A DNA stretch of 64,000 nt from Cristatella mucedo. Its lineage: Eukaryota > Bryozoa > Phylactolaemata > Cristatellidae. The notes under the pieces were generated by a model. That model worked only from the letters and a program-made list of their open reading frames with translations, had not been told where the DNA came from and ran no database searches. Below are positions 62,233 through 64,000 of the stretch, piece after piece (position 1 is the stretch's first letter; every line of letters starts with the position of its first letter). The DNA lies in contig WPIO01000013.1 in assembly GCA_009760855.2 (NCBI GenBank), positions 2,171,001-2,235,000 of the forward strand, given 5' to 3'. The position numbers were made by a program, and so were the translations under genes.

Positions 62233-62730
62233 CCCACGGACATCGGCCATTTTTACCGTGGCCCCCTCACCGCGGTGTCAGCAGGATGACGGGTAGGTGT
62301 TAGTACTCGGTGGCGCCCGGCGGCCAGACTAGACTACGAGGGGGAGGGCATCTGCCCCCGACAGGCTTAGCCACTGCTTTCTCACAGCCTTTATTATTTG
62401 AGCGCATTATTTGCAAGGTTTTTCAACAATAACGTCAGTGGCTCTGCTACTCAGTCATTGTCGATAGCAGATTGGGTCTCGTTGCCACATCGCAGCGATC
62501 GAGCAATTTGCTCGCTCTCTAGCTGAAGCTTAGGCTTCCGCCAAGAAACCGAGCTTCCGGCGAAGAGAGGCTGGCTTCAGTTCAAAAGTTGGAAAGAAAG
62601 CAAAATTTACTGCGAGAAAAATTGCAAGATGTTTTCTAAGAGAAATGGACATGAGGATGGACAATGGACAATGGACATTTCTAAGAGGAATGTCAATGAA
62701 CACAAGTCCTGAATCAAATCGTTTGGCAAT
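62233..62730. other. Intergenic stretch, nothing recognised
   Basis: No gene or repeat assigned; a short ACAATGGACA duplication near 62655. Confidence 0.45.
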
Positions 62731-62734
62731 TTCT

Positions 62735-63105
62735 AGAACCAATTAAAATCCTATGAAGACCGTGTCTGTAGTTCGCACGCTCCCAATGCCTGGAACTCAC
62801 TACCGGCCGACCGACCTCACAACATCCCCTGACTTGATGATATTTATAAGGAGCTGAATCGCTAATGTTTCTCGGAGCACGTTACGGGTATGTGTGAATT
62901 TTCCTTGGTGCGCTTATGCGTGCTGACACTGGATGCCGTATTTCCATGTTTATACTTTTCATGTTATCACTAACTGTATTATGCAAGTTGACACTGTGAA
63001 TAGTACCACTAATGTACTATGCTTCTTTTAAAGCCTATGCAAAGTACCCCATAAAGAGGTTAAATTCTCTGATGGGGAAGTATAAATTTATTATTATTAT
63101 TAATA
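62735..63105 (+). mobile_element. Diverged LINE-A 3' end
   Basis: Follows the RT C-terminus and 3' UTR order (CCTATGAAGACCGTG, CTCCCAATGCCTGGAACTCACTACC, TGCGTGCTGACACTGGATGC) and ends in a decayed hairpin and (TTA)n. Older than copies 1-6. Confidence 0.78.
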
Positions 63106-63339
63106 GTTCCCTACTTTAGACTATAGGCAACGCTAAGATTGTCACAATTGAAGTTATCTTGTCAATTGAGCCTCTAGGCTGGCTATCTAGGCTCTCGGAT
63201 GACATGTACATATTTTCCCCAAACATTTTCCCTTTCTTTCCGAATCGCTTTCTTTTTCCACAGTTTTTTCCACAGTTTTCAGACCACTAGTTTGACTCAG
63301 TTATCAAAACTAAGACGTTAAAAAAAATTAAAAAAAAAA

Positions 63340-63480
63340 TAAAATCCTAGCCGATTAAACAGCCTCTTTTGTATAGCGACAGAAGAGCCTTTACGGCTAT
63401 CACCACCGCTTGCAGTGGCGATAAAGAATCGCCTACCACAGGAATCGAACCCACGACCTCGGGACCGAGGTTCGGTCTGC
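63340..63480 (-). mobile_element. SINE-B copy, truncated head
   Basis: Minus strand: GGTCGTGGGTTCGATTCCTG (exact box B), CCACTGCAAGCGGTGGTGATAGCC, GGCTCTTCTGTCGCTATAC, CGGCTAGGATTTTATTTTTTTT. Confidence 0.83.
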
Positions 63481-64000
63481 TCTCCTGTGGCCTCCAATTT
63501 TCTTCAAGAGATTCTGAGTAGCTCACACAAAAAACCATGTTCTTCCGCTTAAATGAAACATGTCAAATGCTTTAAAGGAAGCTCGGGATTCGAGCGCTAC
63601 ACGCTAGGGTCGCCTCGGCTCAAAAGGCCATCTATGCCTCACTATAATGGATCGCTGTAGCCGGGCCTTGCTGAGAGCTGCGATGGCGGTGGTTGCAATA
63701 CATGAGTGCGAATTGGTGATGGGGTAATAGCGATGAATACCAGAGGAATATAAGGGTGGCATTATAGCTCCACTAATAAAATAAAGAAGACAAGAGTCAC
63801 CGTTAGCATTGGGATGCATGGGCTGTCGCTCACATATAATTGCACGATCGTGGGTCTGTTTCCTAAATCAGCTCAGCAAATGTTCATTTCCAAATCACCT
63901 AACTACATGGTAGATATTCAAGATGAGACTCAAAAGCGCGCAAAGTAAACGCCAATAGATCGACGCTGGCAGAGCAGCCCATTCCGGCGCAGGGGGAACA
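63481..64000. other. Right edge, nothing recognised
   Basis: No conserved frame or repeat. Confidence 0.4.

Overview
The window is nuclear DNA of an animal. Genes are split by GT-AG introns, coding exons are islands in repeat-rich DNA, and the repeats are non-LTR retrotransposons of the CR1/L2 type with (TTA)n or (ACATT)n ends plus tRNA-derived SINEs. An axonemal dynein intermediate chain gene means the organism makes motile cilia. Short introns, long dinucleotide arrays and these LINE families suggest a marine invertebrate; the phylum cannot be fixed from the sequence alone.

Four genes were rebuilt exon by exon, with reading phase consistent across every junction. (1) ERMP1, minus strand, 668-5765, the N-terminal three exons of an ER M28 metallopeptidase; the rest lies beyond the left edge. 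(2) PTCD1, plus strand, 6939-15675, seven exons, 690 residues, a mitochondrial pentatricopeptide-repeat protein, head-to-head with ERMP1. (3) DNAI3/WDR63, minus strand, 16028-25214, six exons, 981 residues, tail-to-tail with PTCD1; the two poly(A) signals overlap in a palindromic TTTAATAAA. (4) An AIG1/ADTRP-family gene, minus strand, 39929-49573, six exons, 236 residues, with both catalytic residues of the family's threonine hydrolases. A GC-rich island (about 33560-37100) holds an unrecognised 369-codon minus-strand reading frame (34455-35564). A cysteine-rich coding remnant at 52631-53092 is interrupted by a stop codon and a SINE.

Most other DNA is retroelement. LINE-A is a CR1/L2-like family with RT motif FHFYADD and a (TTA)n end; it has six larger copies and many 3' tails. 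LINE-B has a (ACATT)n end and a C-terminal GPRLWNSL motif. An older LINE with endonuclease and RT remnants fills AIG1 intron 2. SINE-A, SINE-B and SINE-C are tRNA-derived. LINE-A, SINE-A and SINE-C end in the same type of hairpin (GCGCC...AGAGA...TCTCT...GGCGC), so the SINEs probably borrow the LINE-A machinery. LINE-A and LINE-B interrupt each other in both directions, so their activity overlapped in time.

Layout: 1-5765 ERMP1; 5766-6938 shared promoter interval; 6939-15675 PTCD1; 15676-16027 shared 3' interval; 16028-25214 DNAI3; 25215-33560 repeat-rich intergenic DNA; 33560-37100 GC island with the orphan frame; 37100-39928 repeats; 39929-49573 AIG1/ADTRP; 49574-64000 repeat-rich intergenic DNA with no intact gene recognised. 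The four named genes act in different compartments (ER, mitochondrion, axoneme, membrane lipid hydrolysis) and show no sign of a joint pathway. Repeat boundaries are read by eye and are accurate to roughly 5-20 bases.
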